Source: Collinsella sp. AM33-4BH (lineage in GTDB: Bacteria; Actinomycetota; Coriobacteriia; Coriobacteriales; Coriobacteriaceae). From it: a stretch of DNA of 64,000 bases. The notes beneath the pieces are model-generated. The model had not been told where the DNA came from, searched no databases, and saw only the letters and a program-made list of their open reading frames with translations. This document shows positions 17,469 to 25,167 of the stretch, piece by piece (positions within the stretch are counted from its first letter, which is position 1; every line of letters starts with the position of its first letter). The position numbers were made by a program, and so were the translations under genes. The stretch spans positions 1-64,000 of the forward strand of contig NZ_QSIN01000008.1 of the NCBI RefSeq assembly GCF_003469205.1, written 5' to 3'.

Positions 17469-19324
17469 TGGCAGACGAGACCAAGACTCAGATTCCCAAG
17501 CCCACCCGCCGGCGCGGTCCCATGGGCCGCATGGGTGGTATGGGCCGCGGCGAAAAGGCCAAGGACTTTAAGGGCACCATGAGGCAGCTGCTCGGCTATA
17601 TCGGCCAGCACAAGATTGCCGTGTTTGCCGCCGTCGCCTTTGCCGTATGCTCGGTCATCTTTAACATTGTGGGGCCCAAGGTGCTCGGCCAGGTTACGAC
17701 CAAGCTGTTCGAGGGCCTGGTTGCCAAGGTCAACGGTACCGGCGACGTTGACTTTGCCTGGATCGCCAAGACGCTCGGCTTTTTGCTCTGCCTGTATCTG
17801 GCAAGCTCTGTCTGCGGCCTCATCCAGGGCTGGCTCATGACCGGCGTCACGCAAAAGATTTGCTACCGCATGCGCAAGGAGATCGCCGCCAAGATCGCTG
17901 TCGTGCCGATGAGCTACTTCAACGGCCACAGCAAGGGCGACGTGCTCAGCCGCATCACCAACGATGTCGACACGCTGGGTCAGTCACTCAACCAGAGCGT
18001 GACACAACTCATCACATCGGTGACGCAGATTATCGGCGTGCTCGTCATGATGCTGTCGATCAGTCTGCCGCTCACCGGCGTCACCGTGCTCACGCTGCCG
18101 GCTGCCGCGATTATCCTGACCGTGATGATTCACTTCTCGCAGCCGTACTTCCGCGAGCAACAGCAAGTCCTGGGCGCCGTCAACGGCATTATCGAGGAGG
18201 ACTTTGCCGGCCAGAACGTTATTCAGGTGTTCGACCGCGCCGAGGCCTCAATCGAGGAGTTCGACCGTCAAAACGACCGTCTCTTTATTAGTGGCTGGCG
18301 CTCGCAGTTCCTATCGGGCCTGATGATGCCGCTTATGAGCTTGGTGGGCAACATGGGCTACGTGGGCGTTGTCGTGGTGGGCGCACAGCTCGCGCTGACC
18401 GGCAATGCCACGCCCGGCGACATCCAGAGCTTTATCCAGTACGTGCGCAACTTTACGCAGCCGGTGCAGCAGCTGGGCAACGTGAGCAACACGATGCAGT
18501 CGATGGCCGCTGCCACCGAGCGCGTCTTTGAGTTCCTCGCCGCGCCCGAGGAGGAGCAGAAGGCCGACGCCCAGATTCCCGAGAAGCGCCCCGGCCACGT
18601 TGAGTTTGACCATGTCAAGTTTGGCTACACGCCCGACAAGACCATCATCCACGACTTTAGCTGCGAGGCGCAGCCCGGTCAGACCATCGCCATCGTCGGC
18701 CCCACCGGCGCCGGCAAGACCACGCTCATTAAGCTGCTGCAGCGTTTCTACGACGTGGACGGCGGTTCGCTGCGCGTCGAGGGCGTCGACGTGCGCGACT
18801 GGGACCGCGCGGCACTGCGCGGCGAGTTTGCCATGGTGCTGCAGGATACCTGGCTGTTTAACGGCACCATCCGCGAGAACATCCGCTACGGACGTCCCGA
18901 TGCGACTGACGCCGAGGTCGAGGCCGCCGCGCGCGCCGCACGCTGCGACCACTTTATCCATACGCTCGCCGGCGGTTACGACTTTATGATCAATGAGGAG
19001 GGCACCAACCTCTCACAGGGCCAGCGCCAACTCGTGACCATCGCCCGCGCCATTTTGGCCGACCGTCCGGCGCTGATTTTGGACGAGGCGACCTCCAACG
19101 TCGATACCCGCACCGAGGAGCTCATCCAGCGCGCCATGGATGCGCTGATGCAGGGCCGCACGAGCTTTGTCATCGCGCATCGCCTGTCCACGATCCGCAA
19201 CGCCGACGTGATCTTGGTGATTCGCGACGGCGACATCGTCGAGAAGGGCACACACGACGAACTGCTCGCCCAGGGCGGCTTCTACGCCGACCTGTACAAC
19301 TCGCAGTTCGACGAGGCGGCGTAA
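17468..19324 (+). CDS. heterodimeric ABC exporter, catalytic subunit
   Basis: 618 residues; a basic N-terminal tail with RRRGPMGRMGGMGRG, six membrane segments and a nucleotide-binding domain. Walker A GPTGAGKTTLI near 412, Walker B LILDEATSNVD and H-loop FVIAHRLST are canonical, while the signature reads NLSQGQRQ instead of LSGGQ. That pairs with the degenerate Walker B of the partner to make one active and one inactive site, as known for this transporter class. The ATG overlaps the partner's stop by one base, so the two are translationally coupled. Substrate unknown; drugs or lipids are likely. Confidence 0.92.
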   Translation: MADETKTQIPKPTRRRGPMGRMGGMGRGEKAKDFKGTMRQLLGYIGQHKIAVFAAVAFAVCSVIFNIVGPKVLGQVTTKLFEGLVAKVNGTGDVDFAWIAKTLGFLLCLYLASSVCGLIQGWLMTGVTQKICYRMRKEIAAKIAVVPMSYFNGHSKGDVLSRITNDVDTLGQSLNQSVTQLITSVTQIIGVLVMMLSISLPLTGVTVLTLPAAAIILTVMIHFSQPYFREQQQVLGAVNGIIEEDFAGQNVIQVFDRAEASIEEFDRQNDRLFISGWRSQFLSGLMMPLMSLVGNMGYVGVVVVGAQLALTGNATPGDIQSFIQYVRNFTQPVQQLGNVSNTMQSMAAATERVFEFLAAPEEEQKADAQIPEKRPGHVEFDHVKFGYTPDKTIIHDFSCEAQPGQTIAIVGPTGAGKTTLIKLLQRFYDVDGGSLRVEGVDVRDWDRAALRGEFAMVLQDTWLFNGTIRENIRYGRPDATDAEVEAAARAARCDHFIHTLAGGYDFMINEEGTNLSQGQRQLVTIARAILADRPALILDEATSNVDTRTEELIQRAMDALMQGRTSFVIAHRLSTIRNADVILVIRDGDIVEKGTHDELLAQGGFYADLYNSQFDEAA

Positions 19325-19355
19325 AACCGGCGGCAAACAACCGCAATACCCAAAG

Positions 19356-19390
19356 AATGGGGGCGCAGGACAACCAGCGCCCCCATTTTT
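19356..19390 (+). terminator. terminator of the ABC operon
   Basis: AATGGGGGCGC / GCGCCCCCATT arms followed by TTTTT begin about 30 bases after the second ABC gene. Strong intrinsic terminator. Confidence 0.85.
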
Positions 19391-19437
19391 CGTTCTGCGG
19401 CCCTTGGGCCGCATCCCCTGGAGCCGAATTGACGGTC

Positions 19438-19695
19438 CTTTCCAGCCCCTGTGGGCAAAAAATGGCAAATATGAGTACTGTTACCTTTTTAGTAACAGCC
19501 AAAACAGCCCCATATGCTGCCCGCACGGCTTGCAAGCGCCCCTAAATTACTCAAATAGTTCTATAGCGGGCTTATATGTGTTAAGGTTAATGAACATATT
19601 TTCTGTTATGTCTATTATCTTATGCCGGCAATATGACACTACGATAGCAACAGTACTCATATTTGCCATTTTTTGCCCACAGGGCCTGGAAAAGG
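19438..19695. mobile_element. MITE-like element with about 45-bp inverted ends
   Basis: Arms of about 45 bp (19438-19482 and 19649-19695) are inverted copies with about two differences; each contains GGGCAAAAAATGGCAAATAT. The interior of about 165 bases is AT-rich and unlike the neighbours, and has no ORF of note. Shape and size fit a miniature inverted-repeat element; I see no target-site duplication with certainty. Confidence 0.5.
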
Positions 19696-19703
19696 CCAAC
19701 AGG

Positions 19704-19761
19704 GTAGTCATTGGGGACGTTCTTAAACGACCAGTCAAACAAGAACGTCCCCAACGACTAC
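19704..19761. repeat. GTAGTCATTGGGGACGTTC hairpin, copy 1
   Basis: GTAGTCATTGGGGACGTTCT pairs with AGAACGTCCCCAACGACTAC around a 16-17 base loop. A copy with nearly the same loop lies at 50467-50529. It is followed by the word CGGGAGATTATCCACTCTC, which recurs at 21.1 and 50.6 kb. Confidence 0.75.
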
Positions 19762-19796
19762 TTAAAAACGGGAGATTATCCACTCTCATTCTGCGA

Positions 19797-19827
19797 GCAC
19801 TCATTTAAGTCTGTCCCCAATGAGTGC
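19797..19827. repeat. small hairpin with GTCCCC loop
   Basis: GCACTCATT / AATGAGTGC arms enclose TAAGTCTGTCCCC. The loop contains the word CTGTCCCC that also appears, in either orientation, in hairpins at 21.97, 23.6, 35.9 and 44.8 kb. Confidence 0.5.
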
Positions 19828-19881
19828 CCGGCAGCAACGGGACCGCCGATGTCTTGGCAGAGTCAGCGAAAACCCGCGTAA

Positions 19882-20913
19882 CTAAACCCGCTCCGCGATC
19901 TCGTGAATGAGGTAGTCGGTCTTTTCCCAGCCCAGGCACGGATCGGTGATCGACTTGCCAAAGACACCGCCGTCGACCGGCTGGTTGCCGTCCTCAAGGT
20001 AGGACTCGATCATAAAGCCCTTGACCAGCCTTGAAATGGCTTCGTTGCGGCGGCAGCTGTCGAGCACCTCCTTGCAAATGCGATACTGCTCCAGCGGACG
20101 CTTGCCCGAGTTGTCGTGGTTGCAGTCGATGACCGCTGCCGGATTGGCATAGCCGGCGTGCTCGGTGTAGCGCTCGGCCAGACGCTCCAGGTGCTCGTAG
20201 TGGTAATTGGGGTAGGTACGACCGTCGAGGCCGATGTAGCCGCGCATGACGGCATGCGCGAGCGGGTTGCCGTCGCACTCGACCTCCCAGTTGCGGAAGA
20301 TAAAGCTCTGATGCGCCTGGGCGGCGTAGATGGAATTGAGCATGACGGTGGTGGAACCGGCAGTGGGGTTCTTCATACCCACCGGCACCGAAATGCCACT
20401 CGACACCAGGCGATGCTCCTGGTTTTCGACCGAGCGCGCACCCACGGCGACGTAGCTCAACAGGTCGACGAGGTACTGGTAGTTGGACGGGTAGAGCATC
20501 TCGTCGGCAGTGAAGAAGCCAGTCTCCTCGATGACGCGCAGGTGCATGTGGCGGATGGCCTTAACGCCCTCGAGCAGGTCATCGGGCGCCTCGGGGTCGG
20601 GGTTGTGCAGCAGGCCCTTGTAGCCAGTGCCCTTAGTACGCGGCTTGTTGGTGTAGACGCGCGGAATGATGATGAGCTTGTCCTTGACCTCCTCGGCGGT
20701 TTTGGCCAGGCGGTTCATGTACTCGAGGACCGAGTCCTCGCGGTCGGCAGAGCACGGTCCGATGATGAGCACCTTGCGCGCGTCCTCGCCGGTAAAGACC
20801 TTGGCGACCTCGGCGTCGAATGCCTGCTTCTTAGCGGTAAGCTCGGCGGAAAGCGGCATTTCCTCGCGGATCTCCATGGGGATCGGCAGCCTGCGTTTAA
20901 ATTCCATGGCCAT
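19882..20913 (-). CDS. aroG: 3-deoxy-7-phosphoheptulonate synthase (AroG type)
   Basis: Condenses phosphoenolpyruvate and erythrose-4-phosphate, the first step to aromatic amino acids. The 343-residue class I enzyme has IGPCSADREDSVLEYMNRL near residue 50, PRTKGTGYKGLLHNPD near 85, and SSGISVPVGMKNPTAGS near 170. The ATG at 20913 lies six bases after AGGAGG; the frame opens with a TTG that overlaps that site and is rejected. It stands alone between repeat-filled gaps. Which aromatic amino acid inhibits it cannot be told from sequence. Confidence 0.92.
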   Translation of the reverse strand: MAMEFKRRLPIPMEIREEMPLSAELTAKKQAFDAEVAKVFTGEDARKVLIIGPCSADREDSVLEYMNRLAKTAEEVKDKLIIIPRVYTNKPRTKGTGYKGLLHNPDPEAPDDLLEGVKAIRHMHLRVIEETGFFTADEMLYPSNYQYLVDLLSYVAVGARSVENQEHRLVSSGISVPVGMKNPTAGSTTVMLNSIYAAQAHQSFIFRNWEVECDGNPLAHAVMRGYIGLDGRTYPNYHYEHLERLAERYTEHAGYANPAAVIDCNHDNSGKRPLEQYRICKEVLDSCRRNEAISRLVKGFMIESYLEDGNQPVDGGVFGKSITDPCLGWEKTDYLIHEIAERV

Positions 20914-21009
20914 GCGGGGCCTCCTCAATCAATTGATGGCAACGAGAACATTGTCGAATGCTCGGCATTATCCGCTGTCGCACGCTAAAGTGCAAGCACA
21001 ACCAGCCAA

Positions 21010-21160
21010 AAAGGGAATGGATAACGAGCGAGGATTTTCGGGCGCTTCCAACGAGAGTGGATAATCTCCCGTTTTTGACCTATGTTCGCGCTAAAAGCGG
21101 GAGATTATCCACTCTCGTCGAGCAAGCGTCCGAAAATCCTCGCTCGTGGCCCCTTTTCCT
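21010..21160. repeat. long hairpin element with CGGGAGATTATCCACTCTC arms
   Basis: Nearly 50 bp of arm: CGAGCGAGGATTTTCGG and GAGAGTGGATAATCTCCC on the left (21025-21076), their inverse on the right (21093-21146), with a 16-base loop at 21077-21092. Lies upstream of the GNAT gene and the aroG promoter. The inner arm word recurs at 19.77 and 50.58 kb. Confidence 0.75.
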
Positions 21161-21263
21161 CCGTCCCCGAGAGATCGAAGCTCGTCTACCGAATGGTTGA
21201 TGCGGCAGCGGTGCGCCCATGTCACACTCAGAGGTGGCCTGACCCACCTTGGAAGGAGCCTCC

Positions 21264-21914
21264 ATGAGCCTTGACAACGTAACCCTGCGCGCCGCCACGC
21301 TCGACGACCTGGCTGGCATCGCCGCCATCTACAACCAGCTGTGGTGCAACACGCTGCGCAACCGCGGCGACGTCGAAGCTGCCGATTTCTGCGCGCGCTT
21401 CAACATTGCCATGCAGCTGCAGCGCTCCCCCATCGCGCTCGTCGCCGAGGCAGAGGGCCGCATTATCGCCGCCTGCTGCATCGGTATCTTCGAGGACGGC
21501 AAGCCGCGTACCAACCCCACGTGGGTACCCTGCTACGACGAGATGTTCGCCCAGGCAACCGAGATGGCAAAGACCGCCGATGCCAAACTCGAGGGCTCGC
21601 TCTTTGGCGACAGTCGCGAAAAGGCCACGGCCGATCGCTTTGCCGCCACGGGCGACGAGTATGCCCAGGGCCAGCTCAACCTGATCATCATTGTGCCCGA
21701 GTGGCAGGGCAAGGGACTCGGCCGCGAGCTCATCGACCTTGCGCGCGCCGAACTCGCCAAAGCCGGGTGCACCAAGTTCTTCCTGATGAGCGACTGCAAC
21801 TCTGACTGGCAGTTCTACGAGCACCTCAACATGAAACGCATCCTGGAGGATCACAGCCAAGACACCGGCGACGGCTTTATCGTCTACATGTACGGAGGCG
21901 ACACGCAGGATTAG
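21264..21914 (+). CDS. GNAT family N-acetyltransferase
   Basis: A 216-residue acetyltransferase. The fold is shown by the N-terminal VTLRAATLDDLAGIAAIYNQ and the acetyl-CoA loop VPEWQGKGLGRELIDLAR near residue 145 (Q/RxxGxG/A). The ATG at 21264 has AAGGAG five bases before it. A single-gene unit ended by a hairpin in the repeat that follows. The substrate is not indicated by sequence or neighbours. Confidence 0.85.
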   Translation: MSLDNVTLRAATLDDLAGIAAIYNQLWCNTLRNRGDVEAADFCARFNIAMQLQRSPIALVAEAEGRIIAACCIGIFEDGKPRTNPTWVPCYDEMFAQATEMAKTADAKLEGSLFGDSREKATADRFAATGDEYAQGQLNLIIIVPEWQGKGLGRELIDLARAELAKAGCTKFFLMSDCNSDWQFYEHLNMKRILEDHSQDTGDGFIVYMYGGDTQD

Positions 21915-21967
21915 CCTGAGTGCCGCCTCATGGGCTTTCTCCAAAACAGCCCAAACCAATCAGCCAC

Positions 21968-22003
21968 GCCAAAAGGGACAGGTTTATTTTGGCAGGTTTT
22001 ATC
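21968..22003 (+). terminator. hairpin after the GNAT gene
   Basis: GCCAAAA / TTTTGGC arms with loop GGGACAGGTTTA, followed by TTTTAT. Nearly the same sequence follows the LuxR gene at 35927, where the stem is longer. Confidence 0.6.
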
Positions 22004-22069
22004 TGGGCAAACGCCAACCGCCGTGAGGAGAGCTGCTTGCCCTTGCGGCGGCCTTCTCGCCGAAAAACC

Positions 22070-22188
22070 AAGTGAGTAGACCTTTTGCAGGAGGCCGAGC
22101 ACACTCCAAAACGCCACAGCTCTGACCTGCGGTTTTATTTAGCGTTTGTCGCGGTGTGCTCGACAGATCCAAAAAAGCCTACTCACTT
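22070..22188. repeat. 119-bp nested palindromic element, copy 1
   Basis: Ends AAGTGAGTAG / CTACTCACTT, inner arms GAGCACAC / GTGTGCTC, and a middle containing CTGACCTGCGGTTTTATT. A second copy of exactly the same length lies at 36035-36153, with most positions identical. Both sit between convergent genes and are flanked by terminator-like hairpins. Confidence 0.85.
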
Positions 22189-22218
22189 GCATCTGAGGCG
22201 CACCGGATCGGCAAAAAA

Positions 22219-22251
22219 CCGCCGCGAAAGGGGTCCGATCCTCTTCGCGGC
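22219..22251 (-). terminator. terminator of the AAA/DUF4143 gene
   Basis: CCGCCGCGAA / TTCGCGGC arms lie about 22 bases past the ATPase stop; on the minus strand the stem is followed by GGTTTTTTGC. Homologous to the hairpin at 36184-36217. Confidence 0.7.
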
Positions 22252-22273
22252 AGTTGTTAATACGCCGAACTTG

Positions 22274-23443
22274 TTATCGCAAAAGCCAATCACGCGCCGA
22301 GACCACGCTACAGTCTTTCGACTCATACGTTGAATCCACGCGGGCCACAACATAGCGCGCATCTTTTGCAATGTCGATCTCATCGCATACAGCCTGTAAA
22401 TGGCGGGCGTACTTATCGTGATACGTTCTGGATGATTTTATTTCGATAGCCTTGGGCCTCCCTGAGTTTGTGCAGTCGAGCAAATCGATTTCTCGCTTGC
22501 CGTCGTCCCTATAGAAATACAACTCGGGATTCTCGCCCACGTTGAGATGGCTCTTCGCCGTTTCGGAAACGATGAGGTTTTCGAAAACTGCCCCCAGATA
22601 AGGGCTCTCCAAAAGTTGCTCCAGTGATCCAATTTTGAGCAAGTAGCAGAGCAGCCCCGTGTCGTAAAAATAAAGCTTGGGCGTTTTAGTCAAACGTTTC
22701 CTGGCATTTGCATAATAGGGCTGCAGTGAAAACGTCAGGTAGCTCTGCTCCAGGATAGACAACCAGCTTTTAATGGTCGATACGTTCACACCCGTATCTC
22801 GAGAAAGCGAAGATATATTAATGAGAGCACCGGCGCTCTGGGCAATTATGGACAGAAACTTATGAAACTCTGCTTTATTGCGCACGTCAAGCAAGCCCAC
22901 AACATCGCGCTCAACATAGGTATCAATATAGCTGGGGAAATAAACCGAGGACGGCATTCCGGCGGAACGCAGGCGAGGGTATCCCCCTTCGAGCGCAAAC
23001 AAATCCACTTCCAACTGCCCCTGCTGGCCCCTCTCCGCTTCTCGAAACGAAAATGGCAGCAATTTTAAGATCCCGACTCGCCCGGCAAGAGACTGGCCGA
23101 TGCTTTTCATCATCAAAAAGTTTTGCGATCCCGTAAGGATGTATTGACCGGCGTCTCCCCGCTCATCCGAAACAACCTGAATCATCGAGAACAAATCCGG
23201 GGCGTATTGCGCCTCATCGATGATGAGTCCGCCCTTTCGGTTGCGGATAAAACTCACCGGATCCTCCAAGGCCGCGCGCCTCGTTTGGGGGTCCTCAAGC
23301 GTGACATAGGAATAGTCGGGAAAGGCATGCCTAACCAGCGTAGACTTACCGCTCTGCCTAGGCCCCGTCAACGACACAACAGGAAACCAACCCGCCATGC
23401 GAATGAGCAACTCATGCAAATCCCTGTTAATGTACTCGGCCAT
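22274..23443 (-). CDS. AAA family ATPase with DUF4143 C-terminal domain (first copy)
   Basis: 389 residues. Walker A GPRQSGKSTLVRHAF near residue 28, Walker B GGLIIDEAQYAPDLF near 77, a middle winged-helix-like part, and a C-terminal DUF4143 region with REIDLLDC and KAIEIKSSRTY, a pattern like PD-(D/E)xK nucleases. The ATG at 23443 follows AGGGGC; the frame opens further up but that part is the repeat array. Function of the family is unclear, with defence or plasmid-maintenance roles suspected. AT-richer than neighbours, so probably acquired. Four 23-bp direct repeats lie just upstream. Confidence 0.85.
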   Translation of the reverse strand: MAEYINRDLHELLIRMAGWFPVVSLTGPRQSGKSTLVRHAFPDYSYVTLEDPQTRRAALEDPVSFIRNRKGGLIIDEAQYAPDLFSMIQVVSDERGDAGQYILTGSQNFLMMKSIGQSLAGRVGILKLLPFSFREAERGQQGQLEVDLFALEGGYPRLRSAGMPSSVYFPSYIDTYVERDVVGLLDVRNKAEFHKFLSIIAQSAGALINISSLSRDTGVNVSTIKSWLSILEQSYLTFSLQPYYANARKRLTKTPKLYFYDTGLLCYLLKIGSLEQLLESPYLGAVFENLIVSETAKSHLNVGENPELYFYRDDGKREIDLLDCTNSGRPKAIEIKSSRTYHDKYARHLQAVCDEIDIAKDARYVVARVDSTYESKDCSVVSARDWLLR

Positions 23444-23468
23444 ATCAACGCCCCTTATAACGCTGTTA

Positions 23469-23560
23469 CCATAATCGTATAGTATCATTTGCCATAATCT
23501 TGCAGTAGCGTTTTCCATAATCTTGTAGTAGTGTTTTCCACAATCTTTTAGTAGCCCAGT
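23469..23560. repeat. four phased 23-bp direct repeats upstream of the ATPase
   Basis: Units start with CCATAATC (CCACAATC in the last) at 23469, 23492, 23515 and 23538, exactly 23 bases apart. Consensus CCATAATCTTGTAGTAGYG plus TTTT. They end 26 bases before the ATPase start codon, so they overlap the promoter or leader and look like iteron-type binding sites, perhaps for autoregulation. Confidence 0.85.
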
Positions 23561-23609
23561 TCAAAAACGTTATTTATAGAGCCGAAATCTCAGACCCTAA
23601 ATAACAATA

Positions 23610-23644
23610 GCCACCACAATGGGAACTGTCCCCATTGTGGTGGC
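23610..23644 (-). terminator. terminator of the MATE gene
   Basis: GCCACCACAATGGG / CCCATTGTGGTGGC, a 14-bp perfect stem, lies 50 bases past the MATE stop and is followed on the minus strand by TATTGTTATTT. The loop contains AACTGTC. Confidence 0.8.
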
Positions 23645-23694
23645 TTGCAGGCGAGTTGACTTATTCGACTATCGCGGGCCGGCCGTGTCCGAGT

Positions 23695-25071
23695 CTAGAG
23701 CGTGGCAAGTCGCTTGGATTCGCGGACGGCGAGGGCGATGGAGATAAGACCAGTGATGGCGTCAGCCGCCACCAAGGCAAACCAGACACCCTGAACGCCC
23801 ATCATGTTGCCAAGCAGGTACATAAGCGGCACGGAGCAGATCACGTAGCGGAGCAGACCGGTGAACGTGGCGATACCCACCTTCTCAACCGCCTGGAAGT
23901 ACATCGACATGGTCATGGCAAGATAGCCCAGGGCCACGGCCAGGATAACGATGCGCGTGGCGTTGGCGGCAACCTCGACGAGCGCCGGATCGCTACCAGC
24001 AAAAAAGGCGCAGACCGGCGTTGCGGCCACCCATAGCACAGCAGACACCGCAGCAAGCGTCACGACCTGGTACTTAAGCGTGCAGGAGAGCGTTTCCTTG
24101 AGGCGCGCCCACGCCTTGGCGCCGGCGTTGAAGGCGGCAATGGGCTGCAGGCCGTACGAGAAGCACTGGGCGACCATCATGGTAATGTAGAGGATGTAGC
24201 CGTTGATCACACCAAAGGCCGCGATGTAGAGCGAACCCATGTCGCCGCCGAGCTGGCCAAGCAACGAGTTGGCAACGGTGTTGAAGATGAACGTGGCAGC
24301 TTGCACCAAAAAGAACGGGAAACCAATCTTGATGATCTGGCCGCAGATGGCCATGTCGAGTTTGAGGTCGGCGGCGCTGATCTGGAGCTGCGACTTCTTA
24401 CCGCCGATGAACCAGAAGATACCGATGGCCCAGATACCGATGGAAAGACCGTAGTACACACCAGCTCCCATAACGCCAAGCTTGAGCACAAACGTGGAAA
24501 GCGCAAGCCAGCAGATAGCGACGATGGCAGACACGGTCATGAGGTTGGCCTGGATCTGAACCTTCTCGTCCACACGCATGACGGCGGTGACCATCTGACC
24601 AATGACCGTGAGCGGCAGCAGCACGGAGAAGGTGCGCACGCCGGCAACGGTATCGGCCATGATGTCGGGCGTGGCGCCGAAGAATGCGCAGATGGGCTCG
24701 GTAAACACAGCCATCACCACAGCAAGCAGCACACTCACAATCGTGGTAAGCCAAAAACCCTGGCTAAACGCCTTGCTGGCGCCCTTAATGTCGCCGGCAC
24801 CCAAAAGGTTGCCCACCACGGCGGGCACGCCGGTGCCAAACAGGTTGCCAAAGGCCAGGTTAATGTACTCGACCGACATGATGATCGAAACACAGGCCAG
24901 GCCGTGTGCACCCAGGCCCCAACCCATCACGAGGCCCTCAAGGACCACCATGATAATCTGGGCGAGCATACCCTGGCCGGTGATGATGGTGTACTTGCGC
25001 ACCAGGCCGGGAATCGGCTGCGAGGCAAGCTCACGCTCCTCCTCAACAGCGGCGGTCGTTTCTTCTGCCAT
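23695..25071 (-). CDS. MATE family efflux transporter
   Basis: A 458-residue membrane protein with twelve hydrophobic segments in two similar halves. Family signatures are the GTGVPAVVGNLLGAGD stretch near residue 85 and NAGAKAWARLKETL near 303, which is the matching loop of the second half. It exports drugs or metabolites in exchange for sodium or protons. The ATG at 25071 has GGGGAG before it. It lies downstream of the amidohydrolase on the same strand with an 96-base gap and may be co-transcribed with it. The substrate is unknown. Confidence 0.9.
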   Translation of the reverse strand: MAEETTAAVEEERELASQPIPGLVRKYTIITGQGMLAQIIMVVLEGLVMGWGLGAHGLACVSIIMSVEYINLAFGNLFGTGVPAVVGNLLGAGDIKGASKAFSQGFWLTTIVSVLLAVVMAVFTEPICAFFGATPDIMADTVAGVRTFSVLLPLTVIGQMVTAVMRVDEKVQIQANLMTVSAIVAICWLALSTFVLKLGVMGAGVYYGLSIGIWAIGIFWFIGGKKSQLQISAADLKLDMAICGQIIKIGFPFFLVQAATFIFNTVANSLLGQLGGDMGSLYIAAFGVINGYILYITMMVAQCFSYGLQPIAAFNAGAKAWARLKETLSCTLKYQVVTLAAVSAVLWVAATPVCAFFAGSDPALVEVAANATRIVILAVALGYLAMTMSMYFQAVEKVGIATFTGLLRYVICSVPLMYLLGNMMGVQGVWFALVAADAITGLISIALAVRESKRLATL

Positions 25072-25167
25072 TGTTCTCCCCTTTCCATGAGAGATTGATG
25101 AATGGATGCATGAATGGATGGGCGGCACGCACAGGCTGCGGCACCGCCCAGCGATGCAGCAGCCCCG

